The notes: generated by a model from the sequence alone, not told the origin. 64,000 nucleotides of DNA from an uncultured Lachnospiraceae bacterium (GCA_910586715.1 CAJUJG010000002.1:135699-199698), one strand, 5' to 3'. Positions 35,470 through 44,018 are shown, counted from the stretch's first letter. Translations and numbers: made by a program.

Positions 35470-35643
35470 TTAAATCCTACTTTTACCCTCATTTATGAAC
35501 ACACTTAACTTATCACAAATGAGACAAGCATCTTCTTTACTACCTCTTGGAAGTTCAAACGCAATATACTCTTTTCTTTCTGCTATACTCTTCCTGCTTT
35601 CATCCGGTTTCAACTCTCATACTATGCGCTACTTTCTTGCTCA
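35470..35643 (-). pseudogene. Possible frameshifted small gene
   Basis: Behind a GGAGT site and a run of 12 T, a TTG-started frame (MSKKVAHSMRVETG) stops quickly. An overlapping frame beginning at 35,613 continues as KPDESRKSIAERKEYIAFEL and PRGSKEDACLICDKLSVFIN and ends at 35,470. Joining them needs a one-base shift. It may be a real gene with a weak TTG start at 35,613 or a decayed one. Confidence 0.3.
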
Positions 35644-35772
35644 AAAAAAAAAAACTCCTTTCTCTTAACTAGACAAACTACCAATACTATTAACCTCTAC
35701 AATCAAATAAACTCCGAAATATACCATTTTGGAGCTTATTTTTATGCATTATAGTTATACACTCTCTTTGCT
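35644..35772. other. Gap holding one hairpin
   Basis: AACTCCGAAA and TTTTGGAGCT (35710-35735) form an imperfect stem, followed on the minus strand by TTATTTGATT. It lies about 40 bases after the stop of the 51-aa gene and is a candidate terminator. The 12-A homopolymer at about 35,644-35,656 sits at the end. Otherwise nothing. Confidence 0.4.
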
Positions 35773-35928
35773 TTAAGCTTGATAGTATCCTACAACTTCA
35801 CATGACGGGTATAATATTCTGGCTATTTGATACGCAACTTTAGGGGTTTTAGCAACAATAAACGGCTTTCTGCCATCTTTTAAGATTACAATCCATAAAA
35901 CCGGCAGGCTGCTTCTACCACTACCCAC
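35773..35928 (-). CDS. Small protein, 51 aa
   Basis: GTG 35928 has a run of eight G about 9 bases upstream that would act as the ribosome site; GTG 35937 is an alternative. The product contains LPVLWIVILKDGRKPFIVAK and TPKVAYQIARILYPSCEVVG, a beta-beta-alpha-beta pattern that looks like a real small fold. Family unknown. Confidence 0.45.
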   Translation of the reverse strand: MGSGRSSLPVLWIVILKDGRKPFIVAKTPKVAYQIARILYPSCEVVGYYQA

Positions 35929-35952
35929 TTCTACCACCCCCCCCTAAAGACT

Positions 35953-36120
35953 TTATTTACATTCCTCTATGCTGATTATTTTCTCACTGGCAAGTCTTTC
36001 AGAATTAAACAATCTTTCCGCATCTCTTTTGGAATGTCCAAAATAGCGCACACTCTGTCCTTCTCCGTTTCCGTCTATGTAGTAGACATCATATAACTTA
36101 CCATCACAGTCTTTTCTCAT
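35953..36120 (-). CDS. Small charged protein, 55 aa
   Basis: ATG 36120 follows ATAGGAGG, a strong site. MRKDCDGKLYDVYYIDGNGE, then RYFGHSKRDAERLFNSERLA, suggests two strands and a helix. The 8-G run directly downstream probably serves the next gene. No family recognised. Confidence 0.5.
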   Translation of the reverse strand: MRKDCDGKLYDVYYIDGNGEGQSVRYFGHSKRDAERLFNSERLASEKIISIEECK

Positions 36121-36131
36121 CTTTGTCCCTC

Positions 36132-36314
36132 CTATAGAATTTCCTTATTACCCAAATTAGGACATAAACCTAACCCACCATCAATAACAGGAACCCGCCT
36201 GTATGCATCACGATGTACACAATCTTTCTTGTCGCACTGCATACAGTCACATTTCTGATATTCTTCAAAAGTCATCATCCAACCAGTATTATTTTTGAAC
36301 TGTTCTTCTGTCAT
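36132..36314 (-). CDS. Cys-rich small protein, 60 aa
   Basis: Start set at ATG 36314, behind GGAAGGG and 19 bases after the stop of the 118-aa gene. It contains KCDCMQCDKKDCVHRDAYRR and GLGLCPN, with five to six Cys/His in zinc-knuckle spacing. Similar short Cys clusters close the 118-aa neighbour, so the two may be related in function. Unknown role. Confidence 0.55.
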   Translation of the reverse strand: MTEEQFKNNTGWMMTFEEYQKCDCMQCDKKDCVHRDAYRRVPVIDGGLGLCPNLGNKEIL

Positions 36315-36333
36315 AACATTTTTCCCTTCCTGC

Positions 36334-36690
36334 TCATAGCTCTTGCCTGACTTTAGCACACTGCGGACAGCCAACACATGTCATATTACTACACTCGCCA
36401 CAAAAATCCCCGTTTGGACTCCACCCTAAACCTTCTTCATGGATACCACCAAGTTCATCCTTAAGACCATCATCCATATACTTAAGCCACATCATTACTT
36501 CCACAACAGACGACTCGGCAGTAAAGTTGGAATTAAGCTTTACTGTATTCCATTCAGAATACAGTTGTTTCAACTTAATGCCGCTGCTATCATCACGAAA
36601 CGCACAATCTGACTTAATATTATGTAATACCTCGTTTATCGTCTTCCAACCACGCTCGATTGCAATACTCAATGCTTCCATAAAATGCAT
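36334..36690 (-). CDS. Hypothetical protein with C-terminal Cys cluster, 118 aa
   Basis: Starts at ATG 36690 (MHFMEALSIAIERGWKTINE) behind AGGGAGGG. The body is helical; the C-terminus reads FCGECSNMTCVGCPQC, six Cys fit for a zinc cluster. It lies 15 bases after the PIN-domain gene, so it is in the same operon. No known family. Confidence 0.55.
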   Translation of the reverse strand: MHFMEALSIAIERGWKTINEVLHNIKSDCAFRDDSSGIKLKQLYSEWNTVKLNSNFTAESSVVEVMMWLKYMDDGLKDELGGIHEEGLGWSPNGDFCGECSNMTCVGCPQCAKVRQEL

Positions 36691-36704
36691 ACTGTTCCCT
36701 CCCT

Positions 36705-37259
36705 CTACACACTGCTTTCCAACCTGAATTTGTCTTTCAGCTTCTGATACTCACTGTTTACGATACTGTCATACTGATTCTTTGGCATTGATGTTTTTCT
36801 TCTTTCCAAACGCTTGAGAGTCCTCTCCCACTCCGTCTGAAAATCCTCAGGCATATCCGCCAGTTTAAGCGCACTGACCATACTCACCAAATTTTTATGA
36901 CTGCCTCTGCGGGTTACTTTAATGCCCCTTTCCTCAAACATGTCAACAACAGCGTCATAACCCCTGTCTTTTGAAATGATAACATGTTCTGACTTTGCCG
37001 CTCTCTGAACATATGTACCCAAAACAGCCACAAGACAGAAATCCAATGCATTGCTTTTCCCATTCTGTACACTCACACACTCAACCTCGCATATGCTACA
37101 CAGCTTTGTCATCTTACTAACCGCATCACTGACCGAAATTTTACCTGACTTTTCGGATACCATAAATATCACTGTATCCTGCTTTGTTACATTGTCAAAA
37201 TAAGGAAGCCAATCATCAGAACCTAAATTTTCCGTATCAACATAAAAGTACCTTCTCAT
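36705..37259 (-). CDS. PIN-domain ribonuclease-like protein
   Basis: A 184-aa PIN-like protein: MRRYFYVDTENLGSDDWLPY with the first Asp, VQNGKSNALDFCLVAVLGTY with the central Asp, and HVIISKDRGYDAVVDMFEER with the third Asp pair. This layout (ENxG, NALDF, ISKDxGYD) matches the PIN_7-type family of single-domain nucleases found in bacterial accessory regions. PIN domains cut RNA with a divalent metal held by these acids. It has no paired antitoxin that I can see, though small genes follow it. Defence or RNA turnover for the element is possible. Confidence 0.72.
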   Translation of the reverse strand: MRRYFYVDTENLGSDDWLPYFDNVTKQDTVIFMVSEKSGKISVSDAVSKMTKLCSICEVECVSVQNGKSNALDFCLVAVLGTYVQRAAKSEHVIISKDRGYDAVVDMFEERGIKVTRRGSHKNLVSMVSALKLADMPEDFQTEWERTLKRLERRKTSMPKNQYDSIVNSEYQKLKDKFRLESSV

Positions 37260-37346
37260 TGCTTCATCTCCTTAAACCTGTTCACCGGCTAAAAAGAAAA
37301 CGGGACTTCTCTCACCATACTTATCTCCGATAACTGTACCGACCTT

Positions 37347-37595
37347 TTAATTCCAAGGTAACTCTTCGTCCTCATCGAAACGCACATTATTCTGTTTAAG
37401 GTAATTTCCCACCTTCATCCAATTTTTCAAGGACATTCCAAACATTCCGCTACATATATCGCCTACCGCATCTGTTACTGTATCCACTGCATCTACAAGG
37501 CTTATATATCTTTCATCATTCGGGTTATGCATCAACGCATACTCCGCATAACTCTTTTCCGCTTTTAATCTCTCCAACGCTTCTGCTAAATTCAT
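37347..37595 (-). CDS. Small helical protein, 82 aa (paralogue of 28,359-28,544)
   Basis: Begins MNLAEALERLKAEKSYAEYA; the first 48 residues align with the 61-aa protein at 28,359 (same PND and VDAVDTV positions). The extra C-terminal half (MSLKNWMKVGNYLKQNNVRF) is absent there. Both look like helical hairpins. The ribosome site before ATG 37595 is AGGTAG. Presence of two copies on one element suggests a structural or immunity-like adaptor; unknown. Confidence 0.6.
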   Translation of the reverse strand: MNLAEALERLKAEKSYAEYALMHNPNDERYISLVDAVDTVTDAVGDICSGMFGMSLKNWMKVGNYLKQNNVRFDEDEELPWN

Positions 37596-37712
37596 TTAAT
37601 CTACCTCCATACATACTTTACTGATTTCATTATTTTCTAAGGTTACTGCCTGTCAGTCTCCCTTCTCACTTATATATGACATACTAAGTTGCATTTTTTA
37701 TGTTTAAGTATC

Positions 37713-37880
37713 TTACATCTCTAAGCATTCCGTTCTGCAATACTTTACCCAGTTCCCATAACTCTGTACGGAAATTAAAAAACTTATACGATTTAATGCC
37801 ATACACTCAATGAAGTTTATACTGTTCATCATATCCGCATAATTCTCTTCAGGACACTTCCCTGACATACCCTGCTCCAT
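37713..37880 (-). CDS. Small protein, 55 aa, at the element edge
   Basis: ATG 37880 lies behind AAAGGTGGTG. MEQGMSGKCPEENYADMMNS, then ECMALNRISFLISVQSYGNW, with a few Cys. It is the first minus-strand gene after the terminator at 37,905 and the phased repeats, so it would head the element's leftward transcription. No known family. Confidence 0.5.
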   Translation of the reverse strand: MEQGMSGKCPEENYADMMNSINFIECMALNRISFLISVQSYGNWVKYCRTECLEM

Positions 37881-37904
37881 ATTCGTCACCACCTTTCAGG
37901 TAAA

Positions 37905-37937
37905 AAAAAAAATAAGACCCTAAAACAGAGTCTTATT
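37905..37937 (-). terminator. Terminator at the element edge
   Basis: AATAAGAC and GTCTTATT form an 8-bp stem; on the minus strand it is followed by T10. It would stop transcripts coming from the metA side before they enter the element. Confidence 0.7.
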
Positions 37938-37959
37938 TACAAATCCGATGTTATGTCTA

Positions 37960-38011
37960 CTACACCATTTACTACACCATTACTACACCAATTTACACCA
38001 TTTTTACACCA
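37960..38011. repeat. Five phased TACACCA repeats (possible integrase arm sites)
   Basis: TACACCA starts at 37961, 37973, 37984, 37994 and 38005, i.e. every 10-12 bases, about one DNA turn. Such phasing suits a protein binding one face of the helix. Tyrosine integrases bind short repeated arm sites near their core site, and this array sits between the last small accessory gene and the 3' end of metA. It is thus a candidate att/arm region marking the element boundary. No integrase gene lies in the window. Confidence 0.5.
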
Positions 38012-38092
38012 ATTTTTGCCACTTTCGGTACCGGAACGTGTATTCGACTAATGTGCTGTTTTCCCGTAAATACAGGCTTTTCAAGCGCCTCA

Positions 38093-38998
38093 TTAAAGGT
38101 CATACGGCGTCACCTGATAAACGTAGTAATTCAGCCAATTCGTATATAGATTATTACTATGCGACCGCCACTGCAATCTAGGTCTGTTTTCAGGATGATC
38201 CTCCGGATAATAATTTCTCGGAATATGTATCGAAAGTCCTTTCCCTAAATCCCGCTTATACTCCGCATCCAATGTAAACCGGTCATACTCCGGATGCCCG
38301 TTTACAAAAATTTTTTTCCCGTTTTCCGCATACGCCAAAAAAACCCCTGCCTCATCGGACTCTGCAAGCACCGTAATCGCACTGCATTTATGAATTTTAC
38401 TTGCCGGAGTTTCCGTATGGCGGCTGTGCGGTGCAAGGAAAAAATCATCAAATCCGCGGACAAGCGGCACCTTGCGGTTGTGCACCTTATGGGAATAAAT
38501 ACCAAACAGTTTCTCCGAAAGCATTCGTTTTTGAATCCCGTAATAATGATAAAATCCTGCCTGCGCACCCCAGCAAATATGAAGTGTCGAAGTCACATGG
38601 AACTGCGCCCAGTCCATAATCGTACAAATCTCATCCCAATAATCAACTTCCTCAAACTCCATATCCTCCACCGGGGCACCGGTAATAATCATTCCGTCAA
38701 ACCGTTTGTTCTTAATCTCCTCAAACGTCGTATAAAAACGGTTTAAATGATTTGCTGAGGTATTCAGGGACACATGGCTTGTCACCATCAGAAAGGTCAC
38801 GTCCACCTGCAAAGGCGTGTTAGAAAGCGCACGCAGAAGCTGCAGCTCCGTGTCCTGCTTAATCGGCATCAGATTTAAAATACAAACCTGAAGCGGTCTG
38901 ATGTCCTGATGCATCGCCCGGCTTTCGTCCATAACAAATATATTTTCATTTTCCAAAATTTCCTTTGCAGGCAATGCACTCTGCACTTTAATCGGCAT
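38093..38998 (-). CDS. metA: Homoserine O-acetyltransferase (MetA/HTS family)
   Basis: A 301-aa MetA-family enzyme of the class-I glutamine-amidotransferase-like fold, catalysing acylation of homoserine in methionine synthesis. Visible motifs: MPIKVQSALPAKEILENENI start, LNLMPIKQDTELQLLRALSN, catalytic Cys in HICWGAQAG (about residue 142), His in NGHPEYD, and the specificity site TGAPVEDMEFEEVDYW. A Glu in GAPVE, where succinyl-type enzymes have Gly, fits acetyl-CoA as donor. Full length. It is 36 bases from ligA and marks the start of conserved chromosome next to the element. Confidence 0.92.
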   Translation of the reverse strand: MPIKVQSALPAKEILENENIFVMDESRAMHQDIRPLQVCILNLMPIKQDTELQLLRALSNTPLQVDVTFLMVTSHVSLNTSANHLNRFYTTFEEIKNKRFDGMIITGAPVEDMEFEEVDYWDEICTIMDWAQFHVTSTLHICWGAQAGFYHYYGIQKRMLSEKLFGIYSHKVHNRKVPLVRGFDDFFLAPHSRHTETPASKIHKCSAITVLAESDEAGVFLAYAENGKKIFVNGHPEYDRFTLDAEYKRDLGKGLSIHIPRNYYPEDHPENRPRLQWRSHSNNLYTNWLNYYVYQVTPYDL

Positions 38999-39034
38999 TT
39001 CTCATTCCCCCGTATCCCTTTATTTTTCAAACGT

Positions 39035-41017
39035 TTAAGGCTGCATATCAAGATAGTCCGCCATAAACTGTTCTTCCGTAACGATTGGCACATCCAGTTC
39101 TTTCGCTTTCTTATTCTTTGACGAGGAGGACGCAATATCATTATTAATCAGGCACACCGTCTTTGCGGATACACTGCCTGCCACCTTGCCGCCCCGTTTT
39201 TCAATCAAATCCTTAAGCGCATTCCTGCTGTCAAAATGCACAAGACTACCCGTAACCACAAATGTTTTTCCCGCAAGCGTCTGCGCATCCGTTTCTTCCC
39301 TTTTTATCGTAAGCTCTTTTAACAGATTGTCAAATCGCTCACCATTTTGCCCAACGGCAAAATAATCCTCAAACGCTCTTCCAATCACCTCACCAATACC
39401 GTCAATTGCGCTTAACTCCTCGGCTCCCGCTTTCCGCATGACCTCCAAATCATAATCATAAAATCTGCAGATGACCTTTGCGTTCGCAAGACCGATATTC
39501 GGAATTCCAAGACTGTATATCAGTTTGGGAAGCTCTACCGTTCGCGCCGCGTCAATGCTTTCTATCAGCCGGTTATAAGACTTTTTGCCAAACCCCTCCA
39601 TCGCGATAATCGCATCACAGTGCTCCTCAAGATGGAAAATATCACGGTACTGATGAATAAACCCTTTCGCAATAAACTTTTCAAGCGTCGCCTCTGAAAG
39701 CCCGTCAATATTCATGGCATCACGCCCCACAAAATGCGTAAACGACTTGATTTTTTTTGCCTCGCAGTCAGGATTTGTACAGTAAAGCGACTGCACTTCC
39801 CCCACTGCGCGCAGCTGCGTATCTCCACCGCACACCGGACAATGTTCGGGTATCTCAATCGTGTCACTATTTGTTAAATTTTCGTCAATCTGCGGAATAA
39901 TCATATTTGCCTTGTATACGGTTATCCGGTCACCGATGCCAAGCCTTAAACCTTTCAGAATGCTGATATTGTGGACCGATGCACGGCTTACCGTCGTTCC
40001 CTCCAGCTCCACAGGTTCAAAAATGGCAATCGGATTAATCAGCCCCGTACGGCTCGGACTCCACTCAATCTCCTTTAAAACAGTCTCCCTGACTTCGTCC
40101 GCCCACTTAAACGCAATCGAATCCCGCGGAAACTTTGCCGTGCGCCCAAGCGACCGCCCGTACTCAATATCATCATAAATAAGCACCAAACCGTCGGAGG
40201 GAACCTCGTATGTTTCCACGCGGTTCTCGTAATCTGCTACCGCTTCAATAATAGTATCCTGCTTTACCCGCACATACTGCACTACGTCAAATCCCTGAGC
40301 CGCAAGAAATTCATATTGTTTTTCCCGCGAATTGTCAAAATCGACAGACGCCCCGTTTTCCTGTGCCTGCACAAGGGAAAATGCATAAAACCGCACATTC
40401 CGCTCGGCTGTTATCTGATTATTCAACTGTCTGACGGAACCGGAACACAAGTTTCTAGGATTTTTGTACCTTGCCTCCACATCTGCAATACGGCTGTTAA
40501 TCGCCTCAAAATCGCCATATGTGATAACAGCCTCACCGCGAAGAATCAATTCACCCTGATACGTTATCTTCAGCGGGATATTTTGAAAAACACGCGCATT
40601 GTTTGTAATGACCTCTCCGACCTCTCCGTTTCCGCGCGTGACCGCCTTAACAAGCGCACCGTTTTGATACGTCAACACAATCGTCAGTCCGTCAAGCTTC
40701 CAGCTCAGAAGCCCATCCTTATCACCAAGCCAGCTTACAAGTTCCTCCCGCTCTTTCGTCTTCCCAAGAGAAAGCATCGGGCTTTCGTGCGCCTCCTTGG
40801 GCAGCTCATCCACTGCCTCATATCCCACACGCATGGTAGGGCTTCCCGCAAGCACCATGCCGGTTTCCTGCTCCAAAGACTCCAACTCATCATAAAGTGC
40901 ATCATATTCACGGTTGCTCATAATCTCCCTGTCCTGTGCATAATACGCCTTCGATGCCTCATTCAGCTTTTGTGAAAGTTCCCGCATTCTATGTATTGTT
41001 TCCTTGTTCGCCGCCAT
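39035..41017 (-). CDS. ligA: NAD-dependent DNA ligase
   Basis: A 660-aa LigA with all domains: Ia (YYAQDREIMSNREYDALYDE), adenylation with Lys107 in SWKLDG and TRGNGEVGE, OB fold, Cys4 zinc finger (CPVCGG ... CTNPDCEAKK), helix-hairpin-helix segments (NIDGLSEATLEKFIAKGFIH), and a C-terminal BRCT domain from about 590 (AGKTFVVTGSLVHFDSRNAL). It joins Okazaki fragments and seals nicks. Slightly divergent from the usual EPKIDG core (SWKLDG), as in a second LigA subtype of clostridia, so another ligA may exist elsewhere. Confidence 0.92.
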   Translation of the reverse strand: MAANKETIHRMRELSQKLNEASKAYYAQDREIMSNREYDALYDELESLEQETGMVLAGSPTMRVGYEAVDELPKEAHESPMLSLGKTKEREELVSWLGDKDGLLSWKLDGLTIVLTYQNGALVKAVTRGNGEVGEVITNNARVFQNIPLKITYQGELILRGEAVITYGDFEAINSRIADVEARYKNPRNLCSGSVRQLNNQITAERNVRFYAFSLVQAQENGASVDFDNSREKQYEFLAAQGFDVVQYVRVKQDTIIEAVADYENRVETYEVPSDGLVLIYDDIEYGRSLGRTAKFPRDSIAFKWADEVRETVLKEIEWSPSRTGLINPIAIFEPVELEGTTVSRASVHNISILKGLRLGIGDRITVYKANMIIPQIDENLTNSDTIEIPEHCPVCGGDTQLRAVGEVQSLYCTNPDCEAKKIKSFTHFVGRDAMNIDGLSEATLEKFIAKGFIHQYRDIFHLEEHCDAIIAMEGFGKKSYNRLIESIDAARTVELPKLIYSLGIPNIGLANAKVICRFYDYDLEVMRKAGAEELSAIDGIGEVIGRAFEDYFAVGQNGERFDNLLKELTIKREETDAQTLAGKTFVVTGSLVHFDSRNALKDLIEKRGGKVAGSVSAKTVCLINNDIASSSSKNKKAKELDVPIVTEEQFMADYLDMQP

Positions 41018-41050
41018 TTTGCCACATGCTCCTTTCGCCGCCGTTGCGCC

Positions 41051-41755
41051 CTATTTCAGTTTACAAAGCCTGTACAGCTCCATAAGCTCTTCGTCCTGAA
41101 TCTCCCTGTACGCTCCTGTCTTTAACGCCCCCAACTCAATATTCATTATCCGCACACGAACCAAGCGCTTTATATGATAGCCAAACTGCCCGCACATTCT
41201 TCTAATCTGCCTGTTCAAGCCCTGTGTGAGTATAATTTTAAATGTATATTTTCCTGTCTGTTCCATCCTGCAAGGTCTTGTCGTTTTGTCTAATTCCTTT
41301 AAGTATACGCCATTTGCCATACCTGAAAGAAAGCTGTCTGTAATCTCCTTATCAACCTTTACGATATACTCCTTCTCATGGCAGTTTGCCCCTTTCATCA
41401 TGCTTTGAATCAGGGAGCCGTCATTTGTCAGAATCATCAGTCCTTCCGATTCCTTGTCAAGACGTCCGGCATATGTCAGCCGCACCGGATACTTCACGGC
41501 TTCGATAATCGTCTTTTCGGCAAACTTATCCTTCTCGGTGCAGGTCACGCCCAAAGGCTTATTGTACGCCAACACCACTTTTGCAGACAAAGGTTTGACG
41601 GATTTTTTGTCCACTTCCACAAGATCTTCGTCCGACACCTGCATACCGCTTACGGCAGTCTGTCCGTTCACGCACACCCTGCCGCCTCCTATCAGCTTAT
41701 CCGCCTCCCTGCGGGAACAAATGCCGCACGCTGCAATATATTGATTCAACCTCAT
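41051..41755 (-). CDS. RsuA/RluF-type pseudouridine synthase
   Basis: An S4 RNA-binding domain at the N-terminus (MRLNQYIAACGICSRREADK, then GGGRVCVNGQ) is followed by the catalytic domain with Asp in AGRLDKESEGLMILTNDG, then LTQGLNRQIRRMCGQFGYHI. That last motif is typical of the RluF/RluB/RsuA group, which modify one uridine in rRNA. The product resembles RluF (23S position 2604) but the exact site cannot be read. The start may be ATG 41755 (MRLN) or 41764; family members usually begin MRLN. Confidence 0.85.
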   Translation of the reverse strand: MRLNQYIAACGICSRREADKLIGGGRVCVNGQTAVSGMQVSDEDLVEVDKKSVKPLSAKVVLAYNKPLGVTCTEKDKFAEKTIIEAVKYPVRLTYAGRLDKESEGLMILTNDGSLIQSMMKGANCHEKEYIVKVDKEITDSFLSGMANGVYLKELDKTTRPCRMEQTGKYTFKIILTQGLNRQIRRMCGQFGYHIKRLVRVRIMNIELGALKTGAYREIQDEELMELYRLCKLK

Positions 41756-41798
41756 TCCAAGCATTCCTTCCCTTCTGTTCCTGCAGTCTTGACAAACT

Positions 41799-42242
41799 TT
41801 ACAGAAATTTTTTCAGCCGTGCGATTGTTTTCTCCTCAAACGTCATAAATTCCTTTGCAATTTCCATTGACGTATTACCGTAATTCTGATGATGGTTAAT
41901 CGATTTCCACATGCCCGTCAGTCCGCGGCTGCTGTTTTGTATCACCACCTCCGCAAGTTTTCCGGTACTGCAGTCCGCAAGCGTACTCATATGAATGCCG
42001 CCTGCAAGAAACAAATCGTTCGCAGCACTCGGGTGATAACTGTCCGCCTGTTCGTTGTTAAGCCTGTCTGTCGCTTTATTCTGTATCACGGAATACATCA
42101 GTTTTTCCTTCGCAAGTTCACGCGAAAGCGCCGTATTGTTTGTTTTCTCCGCCACAACACCAATCGTCTTAATTGCCATATCGGCATTCTTCTGCACTGC
42201 CTTCAAAATTTCCCTGTCATCTTGATTCATTCCGGTAACCAT
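41799..42242 (-). CDS. Conserved hypothetical protein, 147 aa
   Basis: Helical: NQDDREILKAVQKNADMAIK, TIGVVAEKTNNTALSRELAK, then HPSAANDLFLAGGIHMSTLA, and a charged C-terminal helix (MEIAKEFMTFEEKTIARLKK). No signal peptide or membrane part. The start may be ATG 42242 or the MNQDD ATG at 42230. It resembles small helical proteins near ligA in clostridia. Function unknown. Confidence 0.55.
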   Translation of the reverse strand: MVTGMNQDDREILKAVQKNADMAIKTIGVVAEKTNNTALSRELAKEKLMYSVIQNKATDRLNNEQADSYHPSAANDLFLAGGIHMSTLADCSTGKLAEVVIQNSSRGLTGMWKSINHHQNYGNTSMEIAKEFMTFEEKTIARLKKFL

Positions 42243-42306
42243 TCCTTTCCATAATCTGAAAACCGTTCAATATTCCTATTATTTCCACCTTATGAAAAGG
42301 ATATAC

Positions 42307-42341
42307 AAAGCCCATGCAGTCATTTTGACCGCATGGGTTTT
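42307..42341 (-). terminator. Terminator of the SH3 protein gene
   Basis: AAAGCCCATGC pairs with GCATGGGTTTT, an approximately 11-bp stem around a 13-base loop. On the minus strand the arm ends in TTTG. It starts 14 bases beyond the stop at 42,355. Confidence 0.7.
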
Positions 42342-42354
42342 CTTTTACAATGCA

Positions 42355-43818
42355 TTACTCAAAAAATTCTGCCTTCACATAACCTGTGATGCCGTTATAT
42401 TTAATCCGGTACCATTCTCCCAAATCCTGCAAAAGCTCATACGAAGTATCCGCCTGTGCTACGCCAAGCTTCTCCGAATCCTGACTTGCCGCACTTCTGA
42501 CATTAACGTTCGTAGTCGCTTTCACGGAACCGATGACTTCGCCCGCCTCTTCGGAAGAAATGACCTCAAGATAATCACTCTTTATGTATGCCTCACTGCC
42601 CTCGTAGATAACCTTACTCCAGCCGTTGATTCTCTCTTCAATACGTGTCAGTTCCGTTCCTGGCGATACTTTACCGATGCGGTCCGCTTCCTCACTGTCG
42701 GACTTACGGACATTGACCGTATCGGTCGCACGCACAAGCTGATTTACCGCCTGATTTTGAGGCTGTTCCTCTGTTTCCTGCTGTGGCTGTGTTGATGGTG
42801 TTTCAATACTTTCACTCTCTTGTGCAGCAGAAGTCTCGTCATTTTGCCCCTCAAGCTGTGCAAGCGCCACTCCTACCTCTGTCGTTACCTTACCTGGCAG
42901 CTCGTCCATAAAAACATTAAGCGCCTCATCCGATGCAACTGCATATTTGTAATCCGTATCAATTCTCTTATAAAGATCAACTACATCATCCTGATTGGTA
43001 ACAAGCCGAAACGCTGCGTCCACGTTACTCTCCATGTCCCCGTCTATTTTCAGGCTGCCGTCTTCCGACGTATAAACGTAAAACGCATTCAGCCCTGGAG
43101 CCATTGTATCAATGTCCTTAATCTTCACATCATATGACACATATGCAAAATAAGAATTTTCTTCAAGCCCTGGCTTTGTATAGCAGGTCACATTCGTATA
43201 TTTCTCTATATATTCACTTCGCTTCTCATATGTAATCAGCGATGTATCATCATTATAATCTTTCAATGCAACAATGGTGTCCATATCTCCATCTGCCAAT
43301 GCCTTGAAAAATTGATTCATCAGCTCATTAACATCATCGTATGCGTTTTCCTGCAACGGCTCATTTGTAAACTGTGCTGCCTCTGAATCCTTTTCTAAAT
43401 TCGCTGCACTATCTGCATCGTCTGAACTATTTGAGTTCACAATTGATATAATAAAAGCAATCACAATTGCACATGCTGCCACAGGAAGCAGAATCTTAAA
43501 CGCATTGATTGCCATTGCTTTAATTTGTTCAGATGATACAGAAGTAATCTCCTTCCCCTTTAATACAGTACTTACGTTATCTTGCTTTCGTTCTGCCTTT
43601 TGTGAAGGCTCTTTAACAGGCTCTTCTTTCTTTGCCTGCACAGCAGGTTCCGCGCTTACCGCCTTTTCTGATTCGTCCTTTTCCTTAAAAATTGTTGATG
43701 TATTTTTTATATCTTTAACAGGTTCCGCACTTTTTTCCAAAGCACTCTGCCTATTTGCTTCATTTATATTACTGCTCTGCTGCACTTTACTCTTTTTTGG
43801 GTTTCTTTTCTTAGCCAT
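42355..43818 (-). CDS. Membrane-anchored protein with two SH3b domains
   Basis: Start set at ATG 43818 behind AAAGGAGG; the longer frame runs toward the tRNA. The 487-aa product has a charged, lysine-rich head (MAKKRNPKKSKVQQSS), a transmembrane helix at about 114-136 (ILLPVAACAIVIAFIISIVN), an extracellular domain of NTF2-like look (DVNELMNQFFKALADGDMDT), a Gln/Glu/Ser linker, and two bacterial SH3 domains at the end (TDTVNVRKSDSEEADRIGKV and TTNVNVRSAASQDSEKLGVA). SH3b domains bind peptidoglycan. Likely a wall-facing structural or regulatory protein; not a hydrolase. Confidence 0.8.
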   Translation of the reverse strand: MAKKRNPKKSKVQQSSNINEANRQSALEKSAEPVKDIKNTSTIFKEKDESEKAVSAEPAVQAKKEEPVKEPSQKAERKQDNVSTVLKGKEITSVSSEQIKAMAINAFKILLPVAACAIVIAFIISIVNSNSSDDADSAANLEKDSEAAQFTNEPLQENAYDDVNELMNQFFKALADGDMDTIVALKDYNDDTSLITYEKRSEYIEKYTNVTCYTKPGLEENSYFAYVSYDVKIKDIDTMAPGLNAFYVYTSEDGSLKIDGDMESNVDAAFRLVTNQDDVVDLYKRIDTDYKYAVASDEALNVFMDELPGKVTTEVGVALAQLEGQNDETSAAQESESIETPSTQPQQETEEQPQNQAVNQLVRATDTVNVRKSDSEEADRIGKVSPGTELTRIEERINGWSKVIYEGSEAYIKSDYLEVISSEEAGEVIGSVKATTNVNVRSAASQDSEKLGVAQADTSYELLQDLGEWYRIKYNGITGYVKAEFFE

Positions 43819-43874
43819 GTGTCCTCCTTTTCGCCATTCTCTATCCATGTATCTATCCATTTGCACATGCAAAT

Positions 43875-43945
43875 GCACCCGGCAGGAATCGAACCTGCAT
43901 CAAAGGCGTCGGAGGCCTCCGTTCTATCCATTAGACTACGGGTGC
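43875..43945 (-). tRNA. tRNA-Arg (anticodon CCG)
   Basis: Reading the minus strand, a 7-bp acceptor (GCACCCG/CGGGTGC) with a short D arm, anticodon stem GAGGC/GCCTT with loop CTCCGAC (anticodon CCG, codon CGG), and T arm CAGG-TTCGATT-CCTG. No encoded CCA. It lies 57 bases upstream of the SH3 protein gene on the same strand. Integrative elements often use tRNAs, but I see no sign of one here. Confidence 0.93.
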
Positions 43946-44018
43946 AACTTTTGTAATAATAACACAAATACCTTTTTTTGTCTACAAAAGCAGGCAAGTT
44001 ATTTTTTGGAATTTTGTT

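Noticed and set aside
37948..38181. 77-aa plus-strand frame rich in Tyr/His at the element edge
   Set aside because: It is made by translating the TACACCA repeats and the metA 3' end; no ribosome site and low-complexity protein. Another frame looks like an integrase tail (TPLLHQ), but without the rest of an integrase this is too weak to call.
43875..43945. tRNA-Arg as the integration site of the element
   Set aside because: The accessory region ends about 6 kb away at 38.0 kb, conserved genes lie between, and no duplicated tRNA 3' end is visible.
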